The notes under the pieces: generated by a model | What the model saw: the letters and a program-made list of their open reading frames with translations, nothing else | The model's database searches: none | What the model was told of the DNA's origin: nothing | Shown: positions 64,000 through 64,000 of the stretch, in pieces | Numbering within the stretch: the stretch's first letter is position 1 | How the letters are laid out: each line of letters starts with the position of its first letter | Translations under genes and position numbers: made by a program | Source of the DNA: Actinomycetota bacterium | GTDB lineage: Bacteria; Actinomycetota; Geothermincolia; Geothermincolales; RBG-13-55-18 | Reading direction: 5' to 3' | Length of the DNA: 64,000 nt | Assembly (NCBI GenBank): GCA_040757835.1 | Contig: JBFLWJ010000001.1 | Span: 425,536 to 489,535, forward strand

Positions 64000-64000
64000 C

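Overview
The window is 64 kb of GC-rich chromosome with almost all genes on the minus strand. Gene content and order indicate a deep-branching actinobacterium, for example a Geothermincolia-like or other uncultured actinomycetote lineage. The clearest marker is a continuous run matching the classic actinobacterial order polA, rpsA, coaE, uvrB, uvrA, uvrC, rapZ, whiA, gap, pgk, tpiA, secG. An FHA protein followed by a MerR regulator and a bifunctional-nuclease-family gene is another actinobacterial grouping. Some features are less typical of well-known Actinobacteria: RNase Y and SpoVS next to recA, the LL-diaminopimelate aminotransferase route, and frequent TTG/GTG starts. The lineage call is inference; there is no rRNA gene here.

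Layout. 1-5.5 kb: a truncated acyl-CoA ligase with a structured leader, a membrane GAF/PAS sensor, a glycerophosphodiesterase, two small Cys proteins and a divergently transcribed SufR-like regulator. 5.1-14.2 kb: a small PD-(D/E)XK-like protein, an RlpA-type cell-wall protein, a K+ channel, a bifunctional nuclease homologue, hpt, a D,D-carboxypeptidase, an MgtE-like transporter, an FtsR-like MerR regulator, a GarA-like FHA protein and a small RsiG-like protein. 14.2-22 kb: lipM, a cysteine hydrolase, a mannose-1-P guanylyltransferase/phosphomannomutase fusion, an MBL hydrolase, pgsA, tRNA-Pro(GGG) and a GAF-GGDEF diguanylate cyclase.

22-35.7 kb: hflX, dapL, dapF, miaA, an AMMECR1/MEMO pair, miaB, a TIM-barrel protein, a DUF948-like protein, spoVS, a GHKL ATPase, rny, recX and recA. 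35.8-53.4 kb: rsmB, fmt, def, metK, secG, tpiA, pgk, gap, whiA, rapZ, ogt, uvrC, uvrA, uvrB and a HAD phosphatase. 53.5-64 kb: a small Cys-rich protein, a ferredoxin-like protein, coaE, rpsA, a plus-strand four-gene thiolase-fold/DUF35 operon placed between rpsA and polA, then polA and a broken IS3-family transposase at the right edge.

Most genes are housekeeping: excision repair, recombination, central glycolysis, translation initiation and termination of protein synthesis, tRNA modification, DAP/lysine and cell-wall synthesis. The most unusual parts are the thiolase/DUF35 operon, in which both thiolase-like subunits lack the usual nucleophilic cysteine; the single-motif RsiG-like putative c-di-GMP-binding protein, in a window that also encodes a diguanylate cyclase, WhiA and SpoVS; the zinc-ribbon GarA-like FHA protein with an ETT motif; and the 169-residue Ala/Glu-rich tail of ribosomal protein S1.
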